A program made the translations under genes and the position numbers. A DNA stretch of 49,072 nucleotides from Bacteroides propionicifaciens DSM 19291 = JCM 14649 (GTDB lineage Bacteria; Bacteroidota; Bacteroidia; Bacteroidales; Bacteroidaceae): NCBI RefSeq assembly GCF_000375405.1, contig NZ_AQWS01000022.1, forward strand, positions 1 through 49,072, in the 5' to 3' direction. How positions within the stretch are numbered: position 1 is the stretch's first letter; each line of letters opens with the position of its first letter. Below are positions 24,785-33,076 of this stretch, piece by piece. Below the pieces are notes generated by a model. That model saw only the letters and a list, made by a program, of their open reading frames with translations. It was not told the DNA's origin and did not search any database.

Positions 24785-27700
24785 TTCACTACTTTTTTAC
24801 GCTTCTGTAACTTAGCTTTCAGTTTATATATTAAGATAAAGAAGAAAGGTACAAATACAATACCGAGCACCGTTGCAAAAATCATTCCAAAGAAGACTCC
24901 CGTACCCAACGCTTTTCTACTTGCAGAGCCAGGACCAGAAGCCAAAACCATAGGAACCATACCTAAAATAAAGGCTAGTGAAGTCATCAAGATAGGACGG
25001 AATCTCAAGCGAGCAGCATAGATAGCTGATTGCACAATATCTTCGCCCTTATCAACCTGCACCTTAGCAAACTCCACAATAAGAATAGCATTTTTAGCCG
25101 CAAGTCCCATTAACATCACCAGACCAATTTGGAAATAGATGTCATTCTCAAGTCCTGTAATCCAAACCCCGAAGTAAGAACCCAAAGCTGCCACAGGCAG
25201 GGTCAATAGTACAGCAATAGGCACAGACCAACTTTCGTATTGTGCCGCAAGGAATAGGAACACGAACAAGAATACCAAAGCTAGCACAAGTCCTGTTTGG
25301 CCACTCGCCTTTTGCTCTTGATAAGAGAGGCCACTCCACTCCACACCAATGTTTTCGGGAAGGTGTTGAGCAACAATCTCTTCCATGATCTTCATTGCTT
25401 GACCCGAACTATAACCATGAGCAGCCTGCCCAGTCACCAAAGTAGAGGTAAACATGTTAAAACGTGTCATACTTCCTGGACCTGCAGTAAGTTCAGCCTG
25501 ACCTAAAGCGGCCAACGGAACCATAGCCCCATTGCTAGCACGAACAAAGAAATAATTAATATTGCCCTTATTACGACGATACTCAGCCTCAGCCTGTATA
25601 TAAACCCTATAAATACGATTAAACATATTAAAGTCATTCACATACACCGAACCTGTATAAGCCTTCATCGCCGAATAAATATCAGGTACCGGGATACCCA
25701 GAAATTTAGCACGATCTCGATCTACATTAAAGAAGAGTTGTGGAATCTCAGCTTGAAGCGAAGATGAAACCTCAACTAATTCTTTACGCTGAGAAGCATA
25801 GTGTAGCAGCGTATCAACAGCTACGACTAAGTCTTCAAACGTAGCATCACCACGAGCTTCAATCTGCATTTCAAAACCACCCGAAGATCCCAAACCAGGT
25901 ACTACAGGAGGTGTCATAATATAAACCTTAGATTCAGGATAAGTTGAAAGCTCAGTACGAACCTGACTTATAACCTCATCAATAGTGACGTGGTTTCTTT
26001 CATCCCAAGGTTTAAGAATAACAGTCATCAAGCTTCTTGCCTGACTAGTTCCTACACGAGCACTACTACCCGTAACATTCTGAACATAATCAACAGAAGG
26101 AAGTGACATTAAAAAGTTAATAGCTCTTTCGGTAACCTTACGCGTGCGCTCAAGGGTAGCACCTTCAGGTAATTCCAATTCCACTTTAAAAAATCCTTGA
26201 TCTTCCTTGGGCATAAAGCTGGTCGGAACTACGCGATTAAGCACAAAAATAAGTACTAAGATCATCCCAAACACACCCATTACACGCTTAGGATACTTCA
26301 CAGATTTCTTAATTACCCCAATGTACTTGAGGTTACTCTTGTTTAACCAATAGTTAATCTTACGGAAGATAATATTTTTCTTCTTACCTGTATCAGGTTT
26401 CAAGATAAGCGAACACATCACTGGGCTAAGTGTCAAGGCTACAATTGTAGATATAATCACTGAAACAGCAATCGTAATGGTAAACTGACGATAGAGTTGA
26501 CCAGTAATGCCCGAAAGAAAACTTACAGGAACAAACACCGCAACAAGCACCAAGGAGGTAGCAATCAAAGCACCAGTCAGCCCACTCATCGCCTTTTTAG
26601 TGGCTTCGTAAGGGCTCAACTTCTCTTCACGCATAATAAGTTCCACGTTCTCAACTACCACGATGGCATCATCAACAACAATACCAATAGCTAAAATTAA
26701 GCCCAGTAGAGTAAGCAAGTTTAGAGAGAAACCAAATACAAGCATCAGACCGAAGGTACCAATCAACGAAATCGGTACAGCAACAACAGGAATTAGAGTA
26801 GCTCTCCAACTCTGAAGAGAGAGGAATACTACCAAAATAACCAGTCCTAAAGCTTCGAATAGTGTTTGATAAACATCTCTAATAGACTGTGAGATATAGT
26901 CGGTCACATCGAAAGGGACATCATATGACAAACCATCAGGGAAATTGTGGCTAATCTTGTCCATCTCTTCACGAACGAGTCGAGATACTTCAACAGCATT
27001 GGCTCCTGGCAGCAAATAAACGTTTAGAATTGCTGCATTCTCACCATTAATACCACTTTCGGTAGAATATGAAGAGGCTTCAAGAGAAACTCTTGCCACA
27101 TCTCGTAAACGGATAATAGAACCATCAGGATTGGCACGTAGTACAATTTCCTCAAATTCAGCAACCGATGAAAGACGTCCTTGTGTAGTTATAGGAATTG
27201 TTATATCAAGATTTTCGACAGGTTGACCACCTAATATACCTGCTGCCGACTCCGTATTTTGCTCTTTAAGCGCACTTTTAAGGTCGTTGACAGTAATACC
27301 GAAATTGGCTAATTTATCGGGTTGAACCCATATCTGCATAGCATAGTAACGGCTACCCACATTCGAGATTCGACCGATACCAGGAATTCTTCGCAAAAGG
27401 TCGATTACATTAAGTGTTGCAAAGTTACTCAAGTAAATTTCATCAAACTTATCGTCGTCAGACTTTAAAGTTATAGTCATTAGCTGACTTGACGATTGCT
27501 TATCAACCGAGATACCATTCTGAACTACCTCAGCAGGTAAGCGAGATTCGGCCAGTTTTACACGGTTTTGAATTTCAATTGCAGCAATATCAGGATTTAC
27601 TGAGATGTCAAACGTAACAGCTGCCGAGAAACCTCCCGAATTTGAACTACTTGAACTCATGTAAACCATACCTGGAGTACCGTTAAGTTCTTGTTCTATA

Positions 27701-27894
27701 GGTGAAGCTACAGCTTGCGATACCGTAGTAGCACTGGCTCCTGGATAAGAAGCACTAATGCTCACTACAGGAGGTGCTATTTGAGGATATTGATCAATAG
27801 GGAGCATATTCAGCCCAATTAAACCCAGAATCACAATAATAATGGATAATACAGCCGAAAATACTGGTCTATCTATAAAAAAGTTTACTTTCAT
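24781..27894 (-). CDS. RND multidrug efflux transporter, AcrB/HAE1 family
   Basis: 1037 residues, full length for an HAE1 pump. N-terminal MKVNFFIDRPVFSAVLSIIIVILGLIGL is helix 1; the proton-relay pair is seen in AIGIVVDDAIVVVENVELIM (about 405-424) and the matching Lys in GLAAKNAILIVEFAK (about 935-949). Twelve membrane segments and two large periplasmic loops are evident, e.g. YPGASATTVSQAVASPIEQELNG. It exchanges protons for drugs, bile salts or similar amphiphiles. Both neighbours overlap it by 4 bp, so the three genes are translationally coupled. Substrates are unknown. Confidence 0.96.
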   Translation of the reverse strand: MKVNFFIDRPVFSAVLSIIIVILGLIGLNMLPIDQYPQIAPPVVSISASYPGASATTVSQAVASPIEQELNGTPGMVYMSSSSSNSGGFSAAVTFDISVNPDIAAIEIQNRVKLAESRLPAEVVQNGISVDKQSSSQLMTITLKSDDDKFDEIYLSNFATLNVIDLLRRIPGIGRISNVGSRYYAMQIWVQPDKLANFGITVNDLKSALKEQNTESAAGILGGQPVENLDITIPITTQGRLSSVAEFEEIVLRANPDGSIIRLRDVARVSLEASSYSTESGINGENAAILNVYLLPGANAVEVSRLVREEMDKISHNFPDGLSYDVPFDVTDYISQSIRDVYQTLFEALGLVILVVFLSLQSWRATLIPVVAVPISLIGTFGLMLVFGFSLNLLTLLGLILAIGIVVDDAIVVVENVELIMREEKLSPYEATKKAMSGLTGALIATSLVLVAVFVPVSFLSGITGQLYRQFTITIAVSVIISTIVALTLSPVMCSLILKPDTGKKKNIIFRKINYWLNKSNLKYIGVIKKSVKYPKRVMGVFGMILVLIFVLNRVVPTSFMPKEDQGFFKVELELPEGATLERTRKVTERAINFLMSLPSVDYVQNVTGSSARVGTSQARSLMTVILKPWDERNHVTIDEVISQVRTELSTYPESKVYIMTPPVVPGLGSSGGFEMQIEARGDATFEDLVVAVDTLLHYASQRKELVEVSSSLQAEIPQLFFNVDRDRAKFLGIPVPDIYSAMKAYTGSVYVNDFNMFNRIYRVYIQAEAEYRRNKGNINYFFVRASNGAMVPLAALGQAELTAGPGSMTRFNMFTSTLVTGQAAHGYSSGQAMKIMEEIVAQHLPENIGVEWSGLSYQEQKASGQTGLVLALVFLFVFLFLAAQYESWSVPIAVLLTLPVAALGSYFGVWITGLENDIYFQIGLVMLMGLAAKNAILIVEFAKVQVDKGEDIVQSAIYAARLRFRPILMTSLAFILGMVPMVLASGPGSASRKALGTGVFFGMIFATVLGIVFVPFFFILIYKLKAKLQKRKKVVK

Positions 27895-29093
27895 TTTTGC
27901 TCTACTTTTGGAGTTTCAACTAGAGGCTCAACAATGTTCACCTTCATGTTGGGAGTCAATTTATGCTGCCCTTCGGCTACTATTAATTCACCCTCTCTTA
28001 ACCCTCGCTCCACAACAACCTTGTTGTCAACTTCAGGGCCTAGTTCTATAAATAGTTTTTTGGCAACAGTATCTTTATTAATCACAAAGATGTAAGCCCC
28101 ACCCTTCTCGGTGATAATAGCCTTCTGAGGAACAACTAATACATTCTCCATCAAATCGAGTAGTAATTGTACACGAGTGGACTGTCCAGGTAGAAGTACA
28201 CCATTAGGGTTTGGAATTTCGGCACGAACACCAAAAGTTCCTGTATTAGGGTCTACTTGAGGTTCAGCAAAATCAACAAATCCTCTTTCGGGATAGATAG
28301 ATTGGTCAGCCATAGTTATGGTAACGTTGGGTTGCCAAGATCTAGTCGAGTCAACACGACCTAAATTTACATTTCTCTTCTTACTACGAAGGTAATCAAG
28401 ATCAGTCAAACTAAAATCAACCAACACCGTATCACTCTTTACAACCGTAGCCAAAAGTGATTTATTCGAAGGGCCAACTAGCGTACCCAAATCGGCATTA
28501 CGCTGGCTTATTTGCCCTGTTATGGGAGACTTAACTAAGGTATAGCTAAGTTCTAATTCTGCCTGCGTCAAATCGGCCTTACTCATAAGTAGTGTTGCTT
28601 TGGCACTTTCGTAAGCCGCCTCAGCATTATCTAAGTCAAGCCTACTTGCCGCATTTTGCTCGTAAAGAGGTTTAATACGTTCGTAATCACGCTTAGCTTT
28701 TAAAACCTGAGCTTCATCTTTTTTGAGCAGAGCACGGGCTTTTTCTGCTTTGGCCTTATACATGGTTTGGTCAATAACAAAAAGATTTTGATCCTTTACC
28801 ACTGAGCTGCCCTCGTTAAAGAGCATTTGCTGTAAATAGCCTTCAACACGTGCACGCACTTCAACAAATTGGTGCGCTCTGATACGACCTACATATTCAC
28901 CATATATAGAGATATCTTCTTTTTGAACTTTTTGCACACTCACTGTGGGATAAACCTCTTTAATCTTAGGTTTACTATTAATCACATAATAAAGAATAAT
29001 AGCACCACAAATCACTATCAATGACACTAAAACCTTTCGTGCCATTATATATGAAATAGATTTCTTAAAAAAGTTATTTCCCTTTTTACCCAT
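27891..29093 (-). CDS. RND efflux periplasmic adaptor (membrane fusion protein)
   Basis: 400 residues, first gene of the efflux operon. An N-terminal membrane helix (about 20-39, VLVSLIVICGAIILYYVI) anchors it; no lipobox. Then the split biotinyl-lipoyl domain (IYGEYVGRIRAHQFVEVRARVEGYLQQ ... LVKSPITGQISQRNADLGTLV), a helical hairpin with Ala/Lys/Glu-rich heptads (AEKARALLKKDEAQVLKAKRDYERIKPLY...), and the beta-barrel and membrane-proximal domains to the C terminus. Links the RND pump to the outer-membrane channel. An inner ATG (MARKVLVS, 29045) is possible. No TetR-family repressor is next to the operon. Confidence 0.93.
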   Translation of the reverse strand: MGKKGNNFFKKSISYIMARKVLVSLIVICGAIILYYVINSKPKIKEVYPTVSVQKVQKEDISIYGEYVGRIRAHQFVEVRARVEGYLQQMLFNEGSSVVKDQNLFVIDQTMYKAKAEKARALLKKDEAQVLKAKRDYERIKPLYEQNAASRLDLDNAEAAYESAKATLLMSKADLTQAELELSYTLVKSPITGQISQRNADLGTLVGPSNKSLLATVVKSDTVLVDFSLTDLDYLRSKKRNVNLGRVDSTRSWQPNVTITMADQSIYPERGFVDFAEPQVDPNTGTFGVRAEIPNPNGVLLPGQSTRVQLLLDLMENVLVVPQKAIITEKGGAYIFVINKDTVAKKLFIELGPEVDNKVVVERGLREGELIVAEGQHKLTPNMKVNIVEPLVETPKVEQK

Positions 29094-29468
29094 AACTGCA
29101 AAGAATTAATATATATCTAAACGTTTAAATCAATAATTATAAAGCAAACATTGAACCAAAGTCGTTTGAGCTCGTATATCCTCTCAGACGACTCTAAAAA
29201 AGCTTGCAGGCAAACATTCTGAGGAATCCCTACTCATTGAGTGGGGAATTAGTACCCGCTTTCGAACTGATAAGAAATTAGCCATTCACAAGATATAACA
29301 ATTATAACACCCATTTTTCTTTTATATAAGCCAAAATATCACGACTTTACCAATAATTTAAGGCTGCTAAATTGAAACTAACCTCAATAAAAATTCACAA
29401 AACAGTCTAATGACCCAATAAAGCAGTATATTTGCTACTTATTGTTTCACAATACAATCTATAAAATT
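29094..29468. other. Divergent intergenic region with two inverted repeats
   Basis: No gene seen. It carries AGTCGTTTGAG/CTCAGACGACT (29160-29193, 10 of 11 pairs) and an imperfect palindrome centred on ACTCATTGAGT (29224-29249), both on the side of the efflux operon, and a -7 box for the + strand gene at 29427-29434. I could not assign a clear minus-strand promoter. Confidence 0.55.
29427..29434 (+). promoter_or_regulatory. -7 promoter box of the 89-residue protein gene
   Basis: TATATTTG, 35 nt upstream of the ATG at 29469. Confidence 0.55.
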
Positions 29469-29738
29469 ATGGCTAGTAGAAGAAAACTCAAGAAAACCGT
29501 CAACTACATTATTGACGAATTAGTTACTGAATGCGTTATTCAGGAGTTGATAAACCCCAAATTAGACAAACAAAAGCTTAATGACATATTCGAAGATCTA
29601 TTCAAAATGAAAATGCATTATGTGAGTAGAATTAGTTATACTGAACCAGGTAACGAGAAAAAATATTACCGCGATTTCCGCGAAAAATTCTCTAAAGACG
29701 TTAGTGACGTAATAGCTAGACTTACAAATCTAAGCTAA
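29469..29738 (+). CDS. Conserved small protein of unknown function
   Basis: 89 residues, beginning MASRRKLKKTVNYIIDELV. It is soluble, Lys/Asp/Glu-rich and predicted all-helical; no signal peptide, membrane helix or catalytic motif. I do not recognise a family with confidence, although similar short proteins occur in Bacteroides genomes. A TTG at 29442 would give 98 residues, but ATG at 29469 has a better A-rich leader and start. A strong terminator follows, so the gene is monocistronic. Confidence 0.7.
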   Translation: MASRRKLKKTVNYIIDELVTECVIQELINPKLDKQKLNDIFEDLFKMKMHYVSRISYTEPGNEKKYYRDFREKFSKDVSDVIARLTNLS

Positions 29739-29756
29739 TATTGCATGCACTTACAA

Positions 29757-29807
29757 ATGAGGTTAGAGATATTAAATAATATTAAGATATTTCTAACCTC
29801 ATTTTTT
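29757..29807 (+). terminator. Terminator after the 89-residue protein gene
   Basis: AATGAGGTTAGA and TCTAACCTCATT pair exactly, extended by an imperfect AT-rich inner stem (GATATT/AAGATATT), followed by six T. Confidence 0.85.
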
Positions 29808-29825
29808 ATATACTTTTATTGAAAT

Positions 29826-30377
29826 ATGAAACAACGATTACTCAAATTTATTTTCGAGCGTGTTTTGGGATGGAAAGCTGAATTCAAGGTCGACATCCCT
29901 GACAAATGTGTTTTATGTGTTGCTCCGCACACTTCCAACTGGGACCTTATGTATGGTAAGATATTTTACGGTGCTTATGGGCGAAGAGTTAAGTTTATGA
30001 TGAAGAGAGAGTGGTTTTTCTTCCCCCTAGGCTATATATTCAGAAGCATGGGTGGTATCCCTGTAAACAGAGGAAAGAAGACCTCACTTGTTGACCAAAT
30101 GAGCCAAAGATTTAGTAATCATAGTTATTTCAATTTAGCAATTACACCAGAGGGTACCAGAAAGCCTAATCCAAATTGGAAAAAAGGCTTTTATTATATT
30201 GCTCAAGGAGCTAATGTTCCGATCATCTTAATTGGAATCGACTACGATAAAAAAAAGATAACTGTTGGTAAAGAGCTTATACCATCGGGAGATATCGATC
30301 AAGATATGCCTATTATCAAAGACTTTTTTAAAGGCTTTAAAGGCAAGAACCCCAAAAACTTTGTTACAGAAGAATAA
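29826..30377 (+). CDS. PlsC-type 1-acylglycerol-3-phosphate O-acyltransferase
   Basis: 183 residues of the LPLAT superfamily. Motif I is APHTSNWDLMYG (H-x4-D, about residues 35-40), motif II FRSMGGIPVNRGKK, and motif III ITPEGTRKPNPNWKKGFYYIA. The protein is short for PlsC, as are other Bacteroidetes members, and lacks a clear membrane helix. It would acylate a lysophospholipid or related acceptor at the membrane; the exact acceptor is unknown. It has its own terminator, shared with the convergent alpha-glucan cluster. Confidence 0.85.
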   Translation: MKQRLLKFIFERVLGWKAEFKVDIPDKCVLCVAPHTSNWDLMYGKIFYGAYGRRVKFMMKREWFFFPLGYIFRSMGGIPVNRGKKTSLVDQMSQRFSNHSYFNLAITPEGTRKPNPNWKKGFYYIAQGANVPIILIGIDYDKKKITVGKELIPSGDIDQDMPIIKDFFKGFKGKNPKNFVTEE

Positions 30378-30419
30378 CATATAAAATCACAAGATTTTAA
30401 TTTACGATATATTCAAAAA

Positions 30420-30460
30420 CAGAGAGAGTATTACGATTGTAATACTCTCTCTCTTTTTTT
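30420..30460. terminator. Bidirectional terminator between acyltransferase and GH57 genes
   Basis: AGAGAGAGTATTAC and GTAATACTCTCTCT pair exactly around GATT; a T run follows on the + strand, and TTTTTGAAT on the minus strand. It serves the convergent genes at 30377 and 30461. Confidence 0.85.
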
Positions 30461-31801
30461 CTATTCTTTCTTCACTCTACGGGCATCTGCTTTTGATTTG
30501 ACCTTAGAGAGCTTTCCATATTTTCCCTCCCAATGACTAATCTCCTCATGTAACTTAGCAATCTCTTCTCCTTGATTCTGGATGCTTGTTATCAGTGCAT
30601 TAAGCTCTTCTGTACCTAACTCTTCAGGATAGAGTGCATCAACACGCGCTATGAAATCACTCAAGATATTCATGTAGTTAGTAAAGGCATCATAAGCCGA
30701 GTCATAGATTCCTCGATAAACCCCAAGCCCTGTATCTTTGGTTGACATAAACCTGAAGTTTTCACTAGCCTGCAGGTAGTTCCAATCTTGCTTGAGTCGC
30801 CTATCACTCGATATTAAAACACGATCAGCGATACTATAAAGCTTTTTAAAGGCCTCACGCTGCATCACGTTACCAAGCCAAGAACTCGTATCACGCTCTT
30901 CGTCATTCCACGAAACAGGGTAAGGTGAAGACAAGGCGCCAAAAGATTTATGCTCACGAATAACCTCTGAGGGAGTTGCAAACTTGATTCCTCGCGCCTC
31001 AGCACTTGCTGGTAAAGCTTTGAAAAACTCTATGATATTAGAGTATAAGGGTTGGAACACACCAATGGCTTTTAAGTCCATAAAGATACAAACCACCTTC
31101 TCATCTTCGGGCAACTGGTGAATCCAGTCAACATAACGATCTGCATATAGAGGATATTCTGACCACGAACTGTTTGAAAAACGCAGACTCAAATCATCTG
31201 AGAGTTTGAAATCTCTCAATAATAGCTTAAAGTCAGGGTTAAAAACATTATTATAAACATGGTGAGGACTCTTCCAACCCAAAACATGTTTAGCTCCTTC
31301 AGTTAGCATTCCTTCAAATCCTAAGCTAGAAACTAGTTCGCCAATTTCGTCAGAATAAACAAGACCAGAGTTACGGAAAACCTTCGGATACTGACCAAAA
31401 AGATCTTGAATCATTTTAGCTTGTCGCATCACCTCTTCTTTAAATGTATTTTCGTGAGCTAATGACGAAAGCCCATGAGAAAATGGTTCGGCTAAGAATT
31501 CCACACAGCCTGTATTGCTGAGCTCTTGTAGGAGATCAATAATAGATGGAGCATACTCTTCGAGTTGCTCTAAGGCAACACCCGAGATAGAAAAAGAAAC
31601 TTTGAACTTCTGATTTGATTTCTGAATCATTTCAAGCATAGCCGAAAGTGCTGGCGCATAAGAGCGCTCCACAACATCACTAATAGAAGTTTCATTGGTA
31701 TAATCATCGTAATAATAATGATCAGAACCTATTTCTAAAAATCGATATCTCTTTAAATGTATTATATGGTGTATCTCAAAGTACAGACAAATTGTTTTCA
31801 T
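30461..31801 (-). CDS. GH57 alpha-amylase-like protein, nucleophile apparently lost
   Basis: 446 residues of glycoside hydrolase family 57, which acts on alpha-glucans. Conserved regions can be followed: FEIHHIIHLKRYRF (region 1), EFLAEPFSHGLSSL (region 2), VFRNSGLVYSDEIG (region 3), and CIFMDLKAIGVFQ (region 4, with the acid/base Asp at 242 kept). In active GH57 alpha-amylases region 3 reads RNTEL with the nucleophile Glu; here Gly146 (codon 31364-31366) takes its place. The C terminus (about 395-446) is a Lys/Glu-rich coiled coil. The ATG overlaps the stop of the glycosyltransferase gene by 4 bp. Bacteroidetes alpha-amylase-like GH57 proteins lacking catalytic residues are known to me from the literature (recalled, not checked), so a non-catalytic glucan-binding or regulatory role is likely. 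Confidence 0.85.
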   Translation of the reverse strand: MKTICLYFEIHHIIHLKRYRFLEIGSDHYYYDDYTNETSISDVVERSYAPALSAMLEMIQKSNQKFKVSFSISGVALEQLEEYAPSIIDLLQELSNTGCVEFLAEPFSHGLSSLAHENTFKEEVMRQAKMIQDLFGQYPKVFRNSGLVYSDEIGELVSSLGFEGMLTEGAKHVLGWKSPHHVYNNVFNPDFKLLLRDFKLSDDLSLRFSNSSWSEYPLYADRYVDWIHQLPEDEKVVCIFMDLKAIGVFQPLYSNIIEFFKALPASAEARGIKFATPSEVIREHKSFGALSSPYPVSWNDEERDTSSWLGNVMQREAFKKLYSIADRVLISSDRRLKQDWNYLQASENFRFMSTKDTGLGVYRGIYDSAYDAFTNYMNILSDFIARVDALYPEELGTEELNALITSIQNQGEEIAKLHEEISHWEGKYGKLSKVKSKADARRVKKE

Positions 31802-33066
31802 GCTCCTCTATTTATTATTTGTTTATATTTATTGTTTAATATCTCGCCCACGTATTCCCACTTGATCTCGTCGACTTCTTTTTTGCCCTCCTCTTTGAGG
31901 TATTCATAGAATGCAGGATAAGAGCAAATGCCATAAATAGCATCTGCCAAGGCTGAAATATCCCAATAATCAACTTTAACACATTTAGACAAGATCTCAG
32001 CACAACCTGATTGTTTCGATATTATGGTAGGCACGTTACATTGCATAGCTTCGAGTGGGGAGATTCCAAAAGGCTCCGACACCGAAGGCATGACGTAAAC
32101 ATCACTTGCCTTAAAAACTTCGTAAACCTCTTTACCACGCATAAAGCCAGGAAAGTGAAAACGATCAGCAATTCCTTTTTGAGCAGCTAGAAGAATCATG
32201 TCATTCATCATATCTCCATTACCAGCCATTACAAAGCGAACATTTTTCATCCGCTGAAGCACGAGTGCAGCAGCTTCAACAAAATATTCAGGGCCTTTCT
32301 GAAGTGTTATTCGTCCCAAAAAAGTAACAAGCTTATCTTTTTCAAACTTCTTAGGTTTAATAGCTTCAATCTCTGGAGATAAAGGCATTACAGCATTGTG
32401 TAAAACAGATACCTTAGAGGGCGACTGATTATAGTTATTGATTACGGTTTGACGAGTATGCTCACTCACACAAAGTATGTGATCGGCATAGTCCATTCCG
32501 TTCTTCTCAATATTAAAGACCATGGGGTTAACATTGCCACGACTACGATCAAAATCTGTTGCATGCACGTGAACAACCAAGGGTTTACCCGAAACTAGCT
32601 TGGCATGTATCCCAGCAGGATAAGTCACCCAATCGTGCGAATGAATAATATCGTACTCCTCTTTTCGAGCAATTACGCCAGCTGCAATAGAGTAGTTATT
32701 AATCTCCTCTTGTATGTTCTCAGGGTATTTTCCTGAAAAAGATATACAACCTAAGTCATTGGTATAGATAGAACTGAAATCAGAATAGATATGATTACGT
32801 AAATCAAAATAGAGCTGGGGATCCATCAGATGACCTAGACGACTCTTGATATAATCGTAATCTAAATCCTTCCAAACAACCGGGGTATTATTCATACCAA
32901 CCAACTTAACAAAGCCTTGCTCCTCATCGCCAGTGAGCTTTGGAAGACAGAAAGTGATATCCATATCTTCAAGCTGAGAAAGACCTTTGGTCATGCCGTA
33001 ACTAGCAGTACCTAGCCCGCCTAATATATGTGGGGGAAATTCCCATCCAAACATTAATACTTTCAT
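31798..33066 (-). CDS. Glycogen synthase-like glycosyltransferase (GT4/GT5 type)
   Basis: 422-residue GT-B fold enzyme. N terminus KVLMFGWEFPPHILGGLGTASYGMTKGL is the starch/glycogen synthase-type start (lysine/glycine loop), followed by HSHDWVTYPAGIHAKL, HVHATDFDRSRG and NVSVLHNAV-like NKVSVLHNAV in the middle (here SPSKVSVLHNAV), then the C-terminal domain VTFLGRITLQKGPEYFVEAA and PFGISPLEAMQCNVP with the E-x7-E motif binding the nucleotide sugar. It probably extends alpha-1,4-glucan from ADP- or UDP-glucose. Located between the debranching enzyme (10 bp upstream) and GH57 (4-bp overlap), making a translationally coupled glycogen cluster. Confidence 0.87.
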   Translation of the reverse strand: MKVLMFGWEFPPHILGGLGTASYGMTKGLSQLEDMDITFCLPKLTGDEEQGFVKLVGMNNTPVVWKDLDYDYIKSRLGHLMDPQLYFDLRNHIYSDFSSIYTNDLGCISFSGKYPENIQEEINNYSIAAGVIARKEEYDIIHSHDWVTYPAGIHAKLVSGKPLVVHVHATDFDRSRGNVNPMVFNIEKNGMDYADHILCVSEHTRQTVINNYNQSPSKVSVLHNAVMPLSPEIEAIKPKKFEKDKLVTFLGRITLQKGPEYFVEAAALVLQRMKNVRFVMAGNGDMMNDMILLAAQKGIADRFHFPGFMRGKEVYEVFKASDVYVMPSVSEPFGISPLEAMQCNVPTIISKQSGCAEILSKCVKVDYWDISALADAIYGICSYPAFYEYLKEEGKKEVDEIKWEYVGEILNNKYKQIINRGA

Positions 33067-33076
33067 TAAATCCCTC

